Source: a virus
Strand: one strand, 5' to 3'
IMG/VR virus record: IMGVR_UViG_3300044844_000901
Location: 1-40,022 of that record
DNA: 40,022 bases
Below the pieces are notes generated by a model. That model was given only the letters and a program-made list of their open reading frames with translations. It was not told where the DNA came from and made no database searches. The position numbers and the translations under genes are program-made. Shown here in pieces: positions 1 to 9,189 of the stretch (the first letter of the stretch is position 1; the number at the start of each line of letters is the position of its first letter).

Positions 1-136
1 GCCGAGATTCATCAAGCGCAGCAGCTTCGGCAGCACCTTCTTCACCTTGTCACGATCCCGCTTGTCCTTCTCGCCGAGAATGCCCGCTTTCTCCAGCTCG
101 CGATTAAACACCGCCTTGCGCTCCCGGTGCCAGGCG
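1..136. repeat. Terminal overlap, left copy (circular assembly)
   Basis: The first 136 bases are repeated at 39887-40022 with a single difference (g at 127, t at 40013). One large gene reads in frame through the join, so this is most simply the overlap left by assembling a circular or circularly permuted genome of 39,886 bp. The difference changes one residue (His versus Gln) and could be a population variant or an end-of-contig error. A true physical terminal repeat inside a gene is less likely but not excluded. Confidence 0.85.
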
Positions 137-3100
137 CGGTCCAGCTCGTTGGTCAAATCCAACCGCTGCTCCATTGTCAGATCCTTCAGCCGCTCATCGA
201 GCATGAGGCGACGGTAAATCTCCCGCTGCCGCTCCCGTTGAGAGCTTGGCATGTCCATGAAGATGTCCGCCCAGCTCATGCCGGGGGCGATCTTATCCTT
301 CAGCGACTTCAGCAGTTTGGCCAGTGCCGGGCTGTCCTTCTCCAGCAGTTTCGCCTTCGCCGCGGCATCCGCCTTGGCCTGCGTCGCCTGCTGCTGCGCC
401 TGCCATTGCTGCATCGTCTCGCCCAGCGCCTTCCATGCCAGTGCTCGACCTTGCGCCCAGGCCTCCGGGGAAATGCCGGCCGCATCCGCCTCTTCATCCC
501 AGACCTTCATCACCGCCTCCATGGCCTTTTGAGGATTGCGCAGCGCTTCCGCCCGCACATCCACCTGCCGTTGGCCGCTGCGGTCCATGCGTGTCGTCAG
601 CGTCTGGCCATAGCCCGCCTGCTCAAAGCCACGCTGCACCGCCTGCTTCACCATGCCCGGCGCATAGGCCACCGTCGGCGTGGCGGGCATCAGCTCATTC
701 AACCGTTTGTCCGCCTGCGTTTCACTCAGGCCCGTCTCGATCAGCATCGCACGCACCTGCTCACGGCCTGCCTTCCACGCCTCCTCAAACAGCGGAGCCT
801 CCGCCACCTGATCCACAAACGTGCGTGCCAGCAGCTCGCCCATCTTCAGCGTTTCCGGCTTCAGTGCCTCGCCCTTCACCGCCGCGCCCAGCGTGCGCTT
901 CAGGCTGGCCACGAGGGCCGCCAGTGCCGTCTGCGTGCCCGGTTTTACCTCGCGACTCTTCGCCCGCTGCATCAGCGCCCGCGCCACATCGTCGATCATC
1001 TGTTGCCGCTGCGTTTTGCCATTCACCAGCCCGGCTACGGCCTGCGCCAGCGTCACCCGCGGCTGCAAACGCGACCCCATCACCGCCGACAGGATGGCCT
1101 CGACGCGTTCCGTGATGTCGATGTCCGCCTTCTCAAGGATGGCCTTCACCTTCGCGACCACACCACCCGCCCCGCCTTCATAGCGCTTGTTCATCACCGC
1201 ATCGGCACGGTCCACCAGGATACCCTGCGCCGCCATCACCGGGGCGATGGGCCGCAGAATCGTATTGTTCACTACGCCGCGTTGACGCAGCGCCCGCGCC
1301 GGATCGGCAGACAGATATTCCCTCGTCCACACACGAGCCATCCGCTGCGCCTGCACATGCGCCGCCAGCTTCCCGGCCTCCGTCTTCGCCTGCTCGCCCT
1401 GCATGGTCAGGCGCGAGATAAGTGTCGCCGCCGCAAACTCCGCCGCATCCAGCGGCAGCGGCACCGCCCGCGAAGCAAACGCATCCACGGCCGCCTCATT
1501 GCTGAGCGAGTCCAGCCACGCCGACGCCTCCGCCGCCACATCCACATCCGCGCGCGGTCCATTGATCACGCGCTGCGCCGCATCCGGACTGGCAAAACGG
1601 CTCTGCGTTTCATTGGCTCCGGCCGCCACAAACCCCATCTCTGCGCTTGGGCGCAACCGGGATGTCGTGCCGCCAAAGCGCACCTCGCGACCCTGCACCT
1701 GCGCCTGCACGTGTTGCCACAGCCCGGCCAAATACTGCCGGATCGCCTCGCCAAAACGTTGCACCATCGCCGCGGCAAAGGCAGCGGCATTCCGCACGCC
1801 GCGCGCCACCAGATCCAGCGCCTCGTTCACGATGTCCACATTCAAAAAGCCCGCCGTCATCCCGGACGGATTCAAGCCCGTGCCCAGGCCACTTGCTTTA
1901 GCCACCTCCTCAGCACTCATTTCGATGCCGCCATTTTGTAGCTGGGCCATGATGCGATCAGAAGCTGCGCGCCGTGCAGCTGCGATAGAATCAAACCGCC
2001 CCTGCGCCTGATTGGCTTGGCCCTCGCGCGTGGCTGCGCCCAGCTCGGCCAGCACATCCGCGCGCTGCGGGGCCGCCGTCTCGCCGCGATTGCGTGGGCG
2101 GGTGCTCGGTGCTACGTCCAGCAATGCGCCGCCGCTGGTTTCCCCGATTGTCTGCCCGCCCGATGCCTGGCCCGATGTGGCCCGGCTGGCTGGCGCTGGC
2201 GTTGTGGCTCCTGACGTGGCTGGCGGCGTGGTGGTGGCGGTAGCCGCATCTGTCGCAAAATCCTCAACCGTCTGCCGCGGCTGCGGCTTGAACTCATCCA
2301 CGAGGATGCCGCCGCGATTCTGCGCGTCGAACTGCATCAGGCCAAAGCGCTTGCCGTCCTCGATCACCACGTTCGTGAGGTAGCCGTCCTCGTTGTATTC
2401 CACATTTTTCACCACGGCTTTTTCGCCATCGATCGTCATGCGGTCACCGGGCACGATCTCATCAAAAGGCACTTCCTGCGCAGCGGGTTTCTTAGCCAGC
2501 TTTGTCTGCGACTTCTCAAAATCGACCACGCGCTTTTCCTCCTGCGCCAGCGCTTTGTCACGCGCTTGGAATTGCACCCGGTATTGCTTCCGCGCCGCGA
2601 TCCCATCCTGCACCGCGGCAAAGTAAGCATCCGCCGACGGCTCGGGAATGAGGCCCGCATCAAAGGCCCGCTGCGCCACGCTATCCGGATTGCCGCCCTG
2701 TTTAGCGCTCGCCACAAATTGCCGCCAGTAATTCGGCAGCGGATTGCGCTTCAGCGATTCATACTCTGGCAGTTTGCGATCTTCCGAAAAGCCCGGTGGC
2801 AGGTAAATGGGGTTCTCATTGGCCCAGTCGAGAATGTCCCGGCTACCCATCGGGCTGTCCGGAATCAACGGCATGCCGCGCGCCTTCGCATCCAGCATCC
2901 GCATCTCCGCCTCCTTGGCCTGGCGTGCCTCCTCGATGCGCTGGCTCTCCGCAATCTGCGCCGCCGTGCGTGCATCCGGCACATTCGTGAGGATCGGCTG
3001 GCGAGTCGGAGCAGCAGAAGGAGCCGGATTAAGGTCTGTCACATCCGCCGCCGTCAGCGGTCCCAGATCCTCCGCCTCCAGCCCGGGCACCAGCGGCGCC

Positions 3101-4329
3101 ACATCGACCGTGCCCGCGCGCTGCGCGATGCCCGGCAGCGGCGAGACAAAGGAGCCAGCGGCAGGAGTCGAACCTGCACCAGTCCCTGCATCCGGCACCG
3201 TTTGATCGGCCGGGGGCATTGGGACAGTCCTGTCATTTACGCTGGCATTCTCGGGAGTCGTCGTCAGCGCGCGCTTCGCCGCCGTCACGCCCGCGCCTAC
3301 CCCGGCGAGGCCGAGACTGGCGATGACGCTTTGCTTGGCGATTTCGCGACGCTGTTCCCACGTCATGTTGGGATCGTCCATGAAAGCGCTTACTTGCTCG
3401 CCCGCCGTTTCAGCCGCCACGCCGCCGGCCAAAGCCGCGCCGCGCTGCATCAAATTGCGTCCGCCGGTGATCGCCAGCTTGCCCGCGCCCAAGGAAAACA
3501 CCGTGCCCGCCAGCTCCGCCGGATCGGTCGCCTCGCTGATATACTGCTCATTGCCCGGGAAGCTGCGGCCCAGCGCGCTGTTTTGCGTGATGTCTTGCTT
3601 CGCCGCGCGGATCATCTCCTGCCCCGGCGTGCGCAGCACCGCGCTGCGCAGCGCATCCCAGCTCTGCGGGCTCCGCGTGAGCAGGTAATCATTCAGCAGC
3701 GCCGCGTTGTCCGGATTCGCCAGCAGATCATTCTGCTGCGCCCAGTTTTCGTCCTCGTAATACTTCGCCTGCTTCGCCTGCACCGCCTGCGCACGATCAT
3801 CCAGCCAGCCCTGCACGCCTTTTGGGTGATCAAAGAAAGCACCCTGGTCGATCTCCGTGCGCAGCGCCGCGAGCTCGGTGTCCACCGGCTCGGCATCCTT
3901 GAGCAACTTGTCCGCCACACCCGTGGCCAGCGCCGCCGCATTCGCCGCAAAGGACTTGCCCAGCGTTTTGCCTGGCATCTGCGCCTCCAGTCGCGAGCCA
4001 CCGCCCGCCGCATCCCGAGGAGCCGCCACCGGAGACAGACCGGCCACACCGACGCCTGCCGTTTTGATGGCATCCTTCAGCGTATCCACCACCACGCCAC
4101 CGGCCCAGGCCGCCTTCTCGCCCAGCGTTTCGCTGTCCGCGATCTGCGTCCGCGTCTGCTGCGCCAGATCCCCAAACGTGCGCCATTTCTCCGGCGTCCA
4201 TCCGCCATTGTCGGCTACCCATTGTCCAGCCGTGCCGATGGCGCGTTCCGCCACGGTCTGCCGTTGATCAAACGGCAGCGCTTGAAACTCCGCGTCCGTA
4301 AGCATGTCCTCAATGTCTGCCGGTGTCAT
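1..4329 (-). CDS. Giant virion/polyvalent protein, N-terminal part (residues 1-1443 of about 2130)
   Basis: Starting at the ATG at 4329, this frame is open to base 1 and continues in the same frame from 39886 down to the TAA at 37823, giving 2130 residues. I see no enzymatic motif in this part. It is alanine- and glutamine-rich and mostly helical in look, with glycine/alanine-rich hydrophobic patches around residues 250-350, Pro/Thr/Ala-rich linkers and long charged helices. Proteins of this size at the 3' end of a podovirus-like structural operon are usually internal virion or ejection proteins, or large polyvalent proteins carried in the capsid. That role is inferred from size and position. 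It follows the repeat-rich virion gene ending at 4406 and precedes a dNTP-hydrolase-like gene across the junction. Confidence 0.8.
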   Translation of the reverse strand, partial: MTPADIEDMLTDAEFQALPFDQRQTVAERAIGTAGQWVADNGGWTPEKWRTFGDLAQQTRTQIADSETLGEKAAWAGGVVVDTLKDAIKTAGVGVAGLSPVAAPRDAAGGGSRLEAQMPGKTLGKSFAANAAALATGVADKLLKDAEPVDTELAALRTEIDQGAFFDHPKGVQGWLDDRAQAVQAKQAKYYEDENWAQQNDLLANPDNAALLNDYLLTRSPQSWDALRSAVLRTPGQEMIRAAKQDITQNSALGRSFPGNEQYISEATDPAELAGTVFSLGAGKLAITGGRNLMQRGAALAGGVAAETAGEQVSAFMDDPNMTWEQRREIAKQSVIASLGLAGVGAGVTAAKRALTTTPENASVNDRTVPMPPADQTVPDAGTGAGSTPAAGSFVSPLPGIAQRAGTVDVAPLVPGLEAEDLGPLTAADVTDLNPAPSAAPTRQPILTNVPDARTAAQIAESQRIEEARQAKEAEMRMLDAKARGMPLIPDSPMGSRDILDWANENPIYLPPGFSEDRKLPEYESLKRNPLPNYWRQFVASAKQGGNPDSVAQRAFDAGLIPEPSADAYFAAVQDGIAARKQYRVQFQARDKALAQEEKRVVDFEKSQTKLAKKPAAQEVPFDEIVPGDRMTIDGEKAVVKNVEYNEDGYLTNVVIEDGKRFGLMQFDAQNRGGILVDEFKPQPRQTVEDFATDAATATTTPPATSGATTPAPASRATSGQASGGQTIGETSGGALLDVAPSTRPRNRGETAAPQRADVLAELGAATREGQANQAQGRFDSIAAARRAASDRIMAQLQNGGIEMSAEEVAKASGLGTGLNPSGMTAGFLNVDIVNEALDLVARGVRNAAAFAAAMVQRFGEAIRQYLAGLWQHVQAQVQGREVRFGGTTSRLRPSAEMGFVAAGANETQSRFASPDAAQRVINGPRADVDVAAEASAWLDSLSNEAAVDAFASRAVPLPLDAAEFAAATLISRLTMQGEQAKTEAGKLAAHVQAQRMARVWTREYLSADPARALRQRGVVNNTILRPIAPVMAAQGILVDRADAVMNKRYEGGAGGVVAKVKAILEKADIDITERVEAILSAVMGSRLQPRVTLAQAVAGLVNGKTQRQQMIDDVARALMQRAKSREVKPGTQTALAALVASLKRTLGAAVKGEALKPETLKMGELLARTFVDQVAEAPLFEEAWKAGREQVRAMLIETGLSETQADKRLNELMPATPTVAYAPGMVKQAVQRGFEQAGYGQTLTTRMDRSGQRQVDVRAEALRNPQKAMEAVMKVWDEEADAAGISPEAWAQGRALAWKALGETMQQWQAQQQATQAKADAAAKAKLLEKDSPALAKLLKSLKDKIAPGMSWADIFMDMPSSQRERQREIYRRLMLDERLKDLTMEQRLDLTNELDRAWHRERKAVFNRELEKAGILGEKDKRDRDKVKKVLPKLLRLMNLG

Positions 4330-4361
4330 AAAAAGTGCACGTTGGGATTACGATCATTCAT

Positions 4362-4387
4362 CATTCGTCATTCTGGTTTCGTCATTC
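4362..4387 (+). repeat. Dispersed 26-bp intergenic repeat, copy A
   Basis: A pyrimidine-rich stretch built on CATTC(G/C)TCATT, a TGGTTTC core and a final TCATTC lies in the gap between the 618-aa protein gene and the giant gene. It matches 35541-35566 at 23 of 26 positions on the same strand. Both copies lie between genes. The function is unknown; such strings recall bacterial interspersed repeats. Confidence 0.6.
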
Positions 4388-4401
4388 CGTGCGCAGCACG
4401 G
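4387..4401 (-). terminator. Hairpin after the 618-aa gene
   Basis: CCGTGC and GCACGG form a perfect 6-bp stem with a GCA loop, 5 bases beyond the stop codon at 4406-4408. On the minus strand no T tract follows it, so it may be a pause, processing or weak termination signal rather than a full terminator. On the plus strand it is followed by GGTTTT. Confidence 0.4.
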
Positions 4402-4405
4402 GTTT

Positions 4406-6262
4406 TCACTGCATCAGCGACTTCCACGCAGGCACCTTCGCCGCGCCTGCTCCAGCGCCGCCCTGCTGCGCATCCGGCACGCCATCGCCATCCAGATCCA
4501 GTTTGGAAATCATAAAGCGACCCGTGGCCGGATTGTAGCGCGGATAAAAGCCGCCCGTCACATTGCCGGCCGCGTCGTAGGTGTATTGGATGCCGCTGGG
4601 GGCTTTCGGTGTCGCGCCGCCCATCGGCTCCATCCGCGTCTTTGGCTGGCCCGTCACGCTCCAGCCCGGATTTGGCGTCTGCTGCATTGGTGGCAGCTTA
4701 CCCGCGCCCGGGCCCGTCGGCACCATCAGGCCCGGCACGCCCTGCACGGGCGCGTAAGACGTAGATTTAGGCTTGTTGACCGGCAGCGTGCCCATAGGGC
4801 GACCGTCCACACTTGGGATGCCGTAATCCGTGCCCGGGATTAACTGGAAGTTCACGTTTGGTTGACGATTACGAGCTTCTGTTTGCGCCGCTTGCTCGGC
4901 GGCGGCCTCCGCCGCGCGGCGCTCCGCTTCGAGCTGCTGCTGCTGCGCAAAGTTTCGCTCATCGCGCTGGTTCATGGCGTTCTGCTGTTCGCCAAACATG
5001 ATTTGTCCTTGCTCAAAATTTGCTGCATCACGCTGATTTATGGCCTGTTGCTGCTGGCCAAACATGGCTTGGCTTTGCTCAAAGTTAACGGTATTTTGCT
5101 CACGAGCAAAATCTTGTCCCATCTGCTGCATGCCAAAACGCAGCAATGCGGACGGATCGCCGCGGCGGCGCATTTGCTCGGCAATGCGCATGGGATCATT
5201 TGCGCTGCGACCGATCGGGCGCACACCGCGATTGGCCAGGCTGCCGGTGCTGCCTACCAACTCACCATACGGACGGTTTTGCGGGGCTTGAGCGATGCGG
5301 CTGCCATTGTTAAAAGGCATCGGGCTAGCGGCCATCGTCGGCATGGTCTGCGGCATCGAGCCAGCAGGAACCGGCGGGCGTGCCGGCATCTGATTGGGCG
5401 CGGTCATCGGTGGCAGCGTCGTGCCCGGTCCCGTGCCCGGCTGCCATTTCGTGCTCCCGCCCGGGCCCGCCACCAGCATCCCGGTTGAGGGCTGCATCGG
5501 CGGCATGGGCGCGCCCTGTCCCGGCATGGTCTGCGGCATCGAGCCAGCAGGAACCGGCGGGCGTGCCGGCATCTGATTGGGCGCGGTCATCGGTGGCAGC
5601 GTCGTGCCCGGTCCCGTGCCCGGCTGCCATTTCGTGCTGCCGCCCGGGCCTGCCACCAGCATCCCGGTTGAGGGCTGCATCGGCGGCATGGGCGCGCCCT
5701 GTCCCGGCGGCGTGGTCTGCGGCATCGAGCCAGCAGGAGCCGGCGGCCCCACAAAGCGACTGCCACCCGTGCCAAAGCTGCGCGGATCCACGCGCGGTGC
5801 TTGGCCCACCGCCTCGCGCATGATGTCACCATACACCCCGCTGCCATCGCCTACGGCACGGCCGCGCGAAGGATCATCCTGCATGGCTTTACCAAAGAAC
5901 ATTGTGCGGCTTTGTCCATCAAAGGTTGAAGGCCGTCCATTCACAGGATTCAGCGCGGAATTGGGCACGATTGTCCCCGGCGTGGAGGGCACCATCAGCT
6001 CCGGCCCTCGCTCGCCGACCACATACGCGCGGCCCGGACGCACCGGCCCGCCCTTCGCGCGGAAACCGCCAAACAGCACGGGGGGAATGCCGCCTTGCGT
6101 CGGCTGCATCGCGCTGGGCATGGCTCCCGTTGCGGGATCACGCAGGAACGGATTCAGTGAAAACATGACAGGCCCGCCGCCGCCCGTCTTGGCGTTTGCC
6201 TGGGCTTCTTGGTTTTGCTGGTGCCAGCGAAACATGGCGTCGGTTTGAGAAACGGCACTCAT
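4406..6262 (-). CDS. Repeat-rich virion protein with a tape-measure-like motif
   Basis: This 618-aa protein has a glycine/proline block at about residues 50-85 containing GGPVRPGRAYVVGERGPEL, a sequence type common near the C-terminus of tail tape-measure proteins. There follow two near-identical 61-62-residue repeats rich in Pro, Gly, Met and Thr (roughly residues 175-300, with a third partial copy), then Gln/Asn-rich segments spaced about 21 residues apart (NFEQ, QQQ, NQRD). The C-terminus has a DLDGDGVPD stretch that resembles a calcium-binding loop. It lies between the collagen-like gene and the giant gene in the late operon. A structural role is likely, but a true tape measure would be far more helical. 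The ATG at 6262 has no Shine-Dalgarno. Confidence 0.75.
   Translation of the reverse strand: MSAVSQTDAMFRWHQQNQEAQANAKTGGGGPVMFSLNPFLRDPATGAMPSAMQPTQGGIPPVLFGGFRAKGGPVRPGRAYVVGERGPELMVPSTPGTIVPNSALNPVNGRPSTFDGQSRTMFFGKAMQDDPSRGRAVGDGSGVYGDIMREAVGQAPRVDPRSFGTGGSRFVGPPAPAGSMPQTTPPGQGAPMPPMQPSTGMLVAGPGGSTKWQPGTGPGTTLPPMTAPNQMPARPPVPAGSMPQTMPGQGAPMPPMQPSTGMLVAGPGGSTKWQPGTGPGTTLPPMTAPNQMPARPPVPAGSMPQTMPTMAASPMPFNNGSRIAQAPQNRPYGELVGSTGSLANRGVRPIGRSANDPMRIAEQMRRRGDPSALLRFGMQQMGQDFAREQNTVNFEQSQAMFGQQQQAINQRDAANFEQGQIMFGEQQNAMNQRDERNFAQQQQLEAERRAAEAAAEQAAQTEARNRQPNVNFQLIPGTDYGIPSVDGRPMGTLPVNKPKSTSYAPVQGVPGLMVPTGPGAGKLPPMQQTPNPGWSVTGQPKTRMEPMGGATPKAPSGIQYTYDAAGNVTGGFYPRYNPATGRFMISKLDLDGDGVPDAQQGGAGAGAAKVPAWKSLMQ
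5341..5745 (-). repeat. 183-bp in-frame direct repeat
   Basis: A 183-bp unit beginning GCATGGTCTG recurs at 5341 and 5524, with a third partial and slightly diverged copy from about 5708. The unit length is a multiple of three, so the repeat expands the protein by 61 residues without breaking the frame. Near-identity of the units implies recent duplication or homogenisation. Confidence 0.85.
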
Positions 6263-6307
6263 AAGGGAATGTGATGGTTGAGGTGGAGTCTATCTGAAAA
6301 ACCAATG

Positions 6308-6970
6308 CTACGCCACGCCTTTTATCTGGGCGATGGCATCTTCTAACGATTCGATTCGAGCCAGCAGCGTGTTCTGTGAAATCTCCCGCCACTGCGCCTT
6401 GGCCGCCTCAGCTTGCTGCGGCGTTTTGGTCGGCATGCGCCAGTGCTCGCAGTGCTTGGGAACGCCCACGATGAGGTCAAAGCGCCCGCACTCACTCACA
6501 AAGCGCACTGGCTCCACCAGTTCGTCTTCCAGCCACGGCTCAATGGGCTCGCCATGCGGCACCAGGTCCAGCCATTGCCCCTGCGTGCCTTCCACAATGC
6601 CGACGGCTTTGGTCCCGTGCGCATTGGTGCGGATGCTGTCACCGCCTTTGGGGCCCGCTGGACCCTCGGGCCCCGGTGGCCCCTGCTCACCGGGGGCTCC
6701 GTCTTGGCCGTCAATTCCGTCTGCGCCGGGCGCTCCGGGGGCTCCGTCTTGGCCGTCAATTCCGTCCGCGCCGGGCGCTCCCGGGGCCCCGTCTTGGCCG
6801 TCAATTCCGTCCGCACCCGCACGCCCGCGCCGCGTCGAATCATCCAACGAACGGACGCGATTCGGCACCGTCAGTCCGCCACCAAACGCGGATGCGCTGG
6901 CCGCTTGCGGCAAAGCCTCGGTCAGCGAAGGCCGCGCCCGCGCCGTGGTGAATCGCTCGGCATGCGTCAT
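6308..6970 (-). CDS. Collagen-like fibre protein
   Basis: This 220-aa protein has an N-terminal head of about 55 residues, a Gly-X-Y collagen-like segment (repeating [15 protein letters not shown], then [16 protein letters not shown]) and a C-terminal domain of about 110 residues ending in a predicted helix. Phage collagen-like segments form trimeric shafts of tail fibres or head decorations. The start at 6970 makes an ATGA overlap with the upstream gene's stop, which favours it over the in-frame start at 7036. The C-terminal part would be the trimerising or receptor-facing tip. Assignment to a fibre is inference from composition and neighbourhood. Confidence 0.8.
   Translation of the reverse strand: MTHAERFTTARARPSLTEALPQAASASAFGGGLTVPNRVRSLDDSTRRGRAGADGIDGQDGAPGAPGADGIDGQDGAPGAPGADGIDGQDGAPGEQGPPGPEGPAGPKGGDSIRTNAHGTKAVGIVEGTQGQWLDLVPHGEPIEPWLEDELVEPVRFVSECGRFDLIVGVPKHCEHWRMPTKTPQQAEAAKAQWREISQNTLLARIESLEDAIAQIKGVA
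6691..6814 (-). repeat. 45-bp tandem repeat encoding collagen-like triplets
   Basis: GTCTTGGCCGTCAATTCCGT recurs at 6701, 6746 and 6791, an exact 45-bp period (15 residues, five Gly-X-Y triplets). Copy number changes would lengthen or shorten the shaft in frame. Confidence 0.85.
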
Positions 6971-7785
6971 ACCGCCGCCCCCAGGATGCGCCGCGCGCCA
7001 CGCGGCGGGTTGACCCATTGATTCGTCAGCCGCCACATGCCGCCCACCGGCTCATGCCGTTGGTCAAACAAATGACGCTTCCACTTCGGCATCGGCGTCT
7101 GCGGGAACACCGTCTTGCCCGTGAGCACGAGCGGATTGTTCACCGTGCCCAGGCCGGACACCGCGCGCCCGCTCGTCTGCGTCTCGGGGAACTCCACCAA
7201 GCCATGCAGGCAGTCGAGATCCACGTCGAGGTTGCGGCCCTGCCACTGCAAGCGCGTGGTCACCTGCGTTTCCAGCACGCCCATCTCCTCCCGCGTGAAC
7301 GGGCGATGCGCCACAAACACTTCCGTCTCGATCTCGCTGGCATACATGCCGCCGGGCAGCAGGTGCATGCGACCAAACAACCGAGGCACCTGCACCGACG
7401 TGCCTGGGCCCGTCTCAAACGTCAGCGGCTGCGTGTCGTCCTCCAGCGCACCGAGCTGAATGAGGCACGGCTTCCATGGAAACGGCTGCGTGTCCGGATG
7501 GCTCAGGCTGGGCACCGGCGTGGCGATTTCCGCCGCGCTGCGTTCCGGCACAAACAAAAACTCGTGATACCCCGCAGATCCGTCCTGATCCGAGCTGAAC
7601 ACGTAGCTGCCAAACTCATCCAGCCGGATGCGGCCGGGGAGCTGGCATTCCAGATACGTCGTCTCCAGCGGCGTCGGCATGATCGCCTGGCGCAGCTTGC
7701 TCTTCGGCACGCGGAAGCGCAGCGCCAGCACCCCGGGGATGGGCGAGGCGACGGGCTCGGCGATTTGGACTTCTTGCGGATCCAT
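6967..7785 (-). CDS. Hypothetical virion protein, 272 aa
   Basis: I do not recognise a family. The protein is soluble-looking and beta-rich, with many aromatic and proline residues and no membrane segment. The C-terminus is basic (ending ARRILGAAV). It lies between a 248-aa probable structural protein and the collagen-like protein, with a 4-base ATGA overlap to the latter, so it is probably co-translated with it. A tail or fibre-attachment role fits the position. The ATG at 7785 lacks a Shine-Dalgarno. Confidence 0.75.
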   Translation of the reverse strand: MDPQEVQIAEPVASPIPGVLALRFRVPKSKLRQAIMPTPLETTYLECQLPGRIRLDEFGSYVFSSDQDGSAGYHEFLFVPERSAAEIATPVPSLSHPDTQPFPWKPCLIQLGALEDDTQPLTFETGPGTSVQVPRLFGRMHLLPGGMYASEIETEVFVAHRPFTREEMGVLETQVTTRLQWQGRNLDVDLDCLHGLVEFPETQTSGRAVSGLGTVNNPLVLTGKTVFPQTPMPKWKRHLFDQRHEPVGGMWRLTNQWVNPPRGARRILGAAV

Positions 7786-7807
7786 GAGAGGGGAGGAAAA
7801 AGGGAAA

Positions 7808-8554
7808 TTACGAGGCCGTGCTCGAACCGGTGCGCACGAGCTGCACCTGCGGACTCTTGCGCAGCAGGGTCACCGCACCCGTCGAGGCCACCAGCAGCCA
7901 CCACGTCGTCCACAGCGGCATCGGACGCGGCGGCGTGCCCTTCACGCTGTCGCTGATCTTCGGCGTGATGGCGGTGGCGGACAGCTTCACGGCCGTCTGC
8001 GCCGTCGTGCCCGCGCCGATGGGCAGCACGCTCACGCTGTCGGGCGTCAGCACGACGCCCGGCTGCGCCGCCACCGGATCGACCGCTTTGTTCGTCGTCG
8101 GCCCGCTGCTGGTGTATTCGCCGTGCGCATTCCAAGCCGCGCCGGTGTGGCCAAACTCGTTGCGGTAGGTGCTGCCATTCGCATCCACCATGGGGATGCC
8201 GATGGCATTCGCGCCGCGGGCTGAGCCCGTCATGCTGCTGGCCGTGGCCGTGGCGTTGGCATTGGCCGCGCTCACCGTCCAGGTGCCCGTGGCCGTATCA
8301 AACGCAGGCGCATGCGCCACGATCACCGTGCTCGATTTGACCGCGTGAATGAAAGCGCCCTGCGGCAGCGTCGCTATGTGCAAGCTCATGCCGGGGAAAA
8401 GCCCCGTCGTGCTGGCCACCGTGACTTCATTGCTGCCGCTGGAAGTGGAAACGCTGGTCAAATCAACCACGTCGATGATGTTCGGGATCTCCGGCGTGAC
8501 GTAAGCGCCGTTCTCCTGGTCGTAGAGTCGAAACTTGGAATAAGTGGTGGGCAT
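7808..8554 (-). CDS. Hypothetical structural protein, 248 aa
   Basis: This is a Ser/Thr/Ala/Gly-rich, beta-strand-looking protein with a VTVASTTGLFPGMSL stretch of the kind seen in phage fibre or head-fibre proteins. Near residues 215-230 there is a tryptophan-rich hydrophobic stretch (MPLWTTWWLLVAS) that could be buried core or a short membrane-interacting segment. It sits immediately downstream of the amidase and upstream of other late structural genes. The function is not identified. Confidence 0.75.
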   Translation of the reverse strand: MPTTYSKFRLYDQENGAYVTPEIPNIIDVVDLTSVSTSSGSNEVTVASTTGLFPGMSLHIATLPQGAFIHAVKSSTVIVAHAPAFDTATGTWTVSAANANATATASSMTGSARGANAIGIPMVDANGSTYRNEFGHTGAAWNAHGEYTSSGPTTNKAVDPVAAQPGVVLTPDSVSVLPIGAGTTAQTAVKLSATAITPKISDSVKGTPPRPMPLWTTWWLLVASTGAVTLLRKSPQVQLVRTGSSTAS

Positions 8555-8607
8555 GATCGGGATCGGGTAAGTTGTTCACGCTTCAGCGTGTGGTTCGGGA
8601 AAAGGGG

Positions 8608-9174
8608 TCACTTCGCAAAAGCCTCATGCAGCACAGCGGCGATGTTTTGGCAGGCCAGCAGCATCAGCTTTTCATCGAGCATCTTGGCGCGGTCGCCTGC
8701 GTGGTCGATGAAACCGAGCTCGATGAGCCAGCAGTTCGGGAACTCCATCACCGCAAGGCTCTTGTGCTGGCTTTCCTGCTCCGTCTTCACGCCGCGCGAC
8801 TTCGTGCCCAGTGCGCTGCACACGGCGGCGTTCAGTTTCTCGGCGAGCGCCTTGTCCTCGGCACCGCGGTAAAACGTTTCCGTGCCGTTGGCCAGCCCGC
8901 TGGCGGCATTGCAGTGCAGGCTGATCATGGCCGTGCCGCCGTAGGCCCGGGCGATGTCATCGCGCCGCGACACATGACAGGGATCTTGCCGATCGCGCCG
9001 CGTGCGCACCACCTGGTGGCCCATGCCCTTGAGCACATTGCGCAGTTCATTGGCCCACGCTAGAGCGATGTCTGCCTCCTGCACCCCAGCCGCCACCGCG
9101 CCCGGATCGTAGGTGCCGCGCGTGCGATTGCCCATGCCGTGGCCGGGATCGAGGATGAAAGTGCAGGTTTTCAT
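8608..9174 (-). CDS. N-acetylmuramoyl-L-alanine amidase (endolysin)
   Basis: This 188-aa protein is a stand-alone Amidase_3 domain that cleaves the bond between MurNAc and the peptide stem of peptidoglycan at lysis. Expected zinc ligands are His12 (DPGHG), Glu33 (EADIAL) and His87 (SLHCNA), with the catalytic Glu152 in LIELGF. All four are present. There is no signal peptide and no separate wall-binding domain, so release would depend on a holin; the 41-aa membrane peptide and the 154-aa membrane protein upstream are candidates. The ATG at 9174 is preferred over an upstream TTG at 9186. Confidence 0.93.
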   Translation of the reverse strand: MKTCTFILDPGHGMGNRTRGTYDPGAVAAGVQEADIALAWANELRNVLKGMGHQVVRTRRDRQDPCHVSRRDDIARAYGGTAMISLHCNAASGLANGTETFYRGAEDKALAEKLNAAVCSALGTKSRGVKTEQESQHKSLAVMEFPNCWLIELGFIDHAGDRAKMLDEKLMLLACQNIAAVLHEAFAK

Positions 9175-9189
9175 AAAAGGGTTCAAAGT

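Noticed and set aside
127-1941. Long plus-strand frame of 604 codons opposite the giant gene
   Set aside because: It is Arg/His/Leu-rich with no motif and lies wholly opposite a convincing coding frame; GC-rich antisense shadows of this size are common.
3160-3190. tRNA T-arm-like string (GCAGGTTCGACTCCTGC on the minus strand)
   Set aside because: No matching anticodon, D arm or acceptor in the surrounding sequence, and it lies inside the giant gene. Probably chance.
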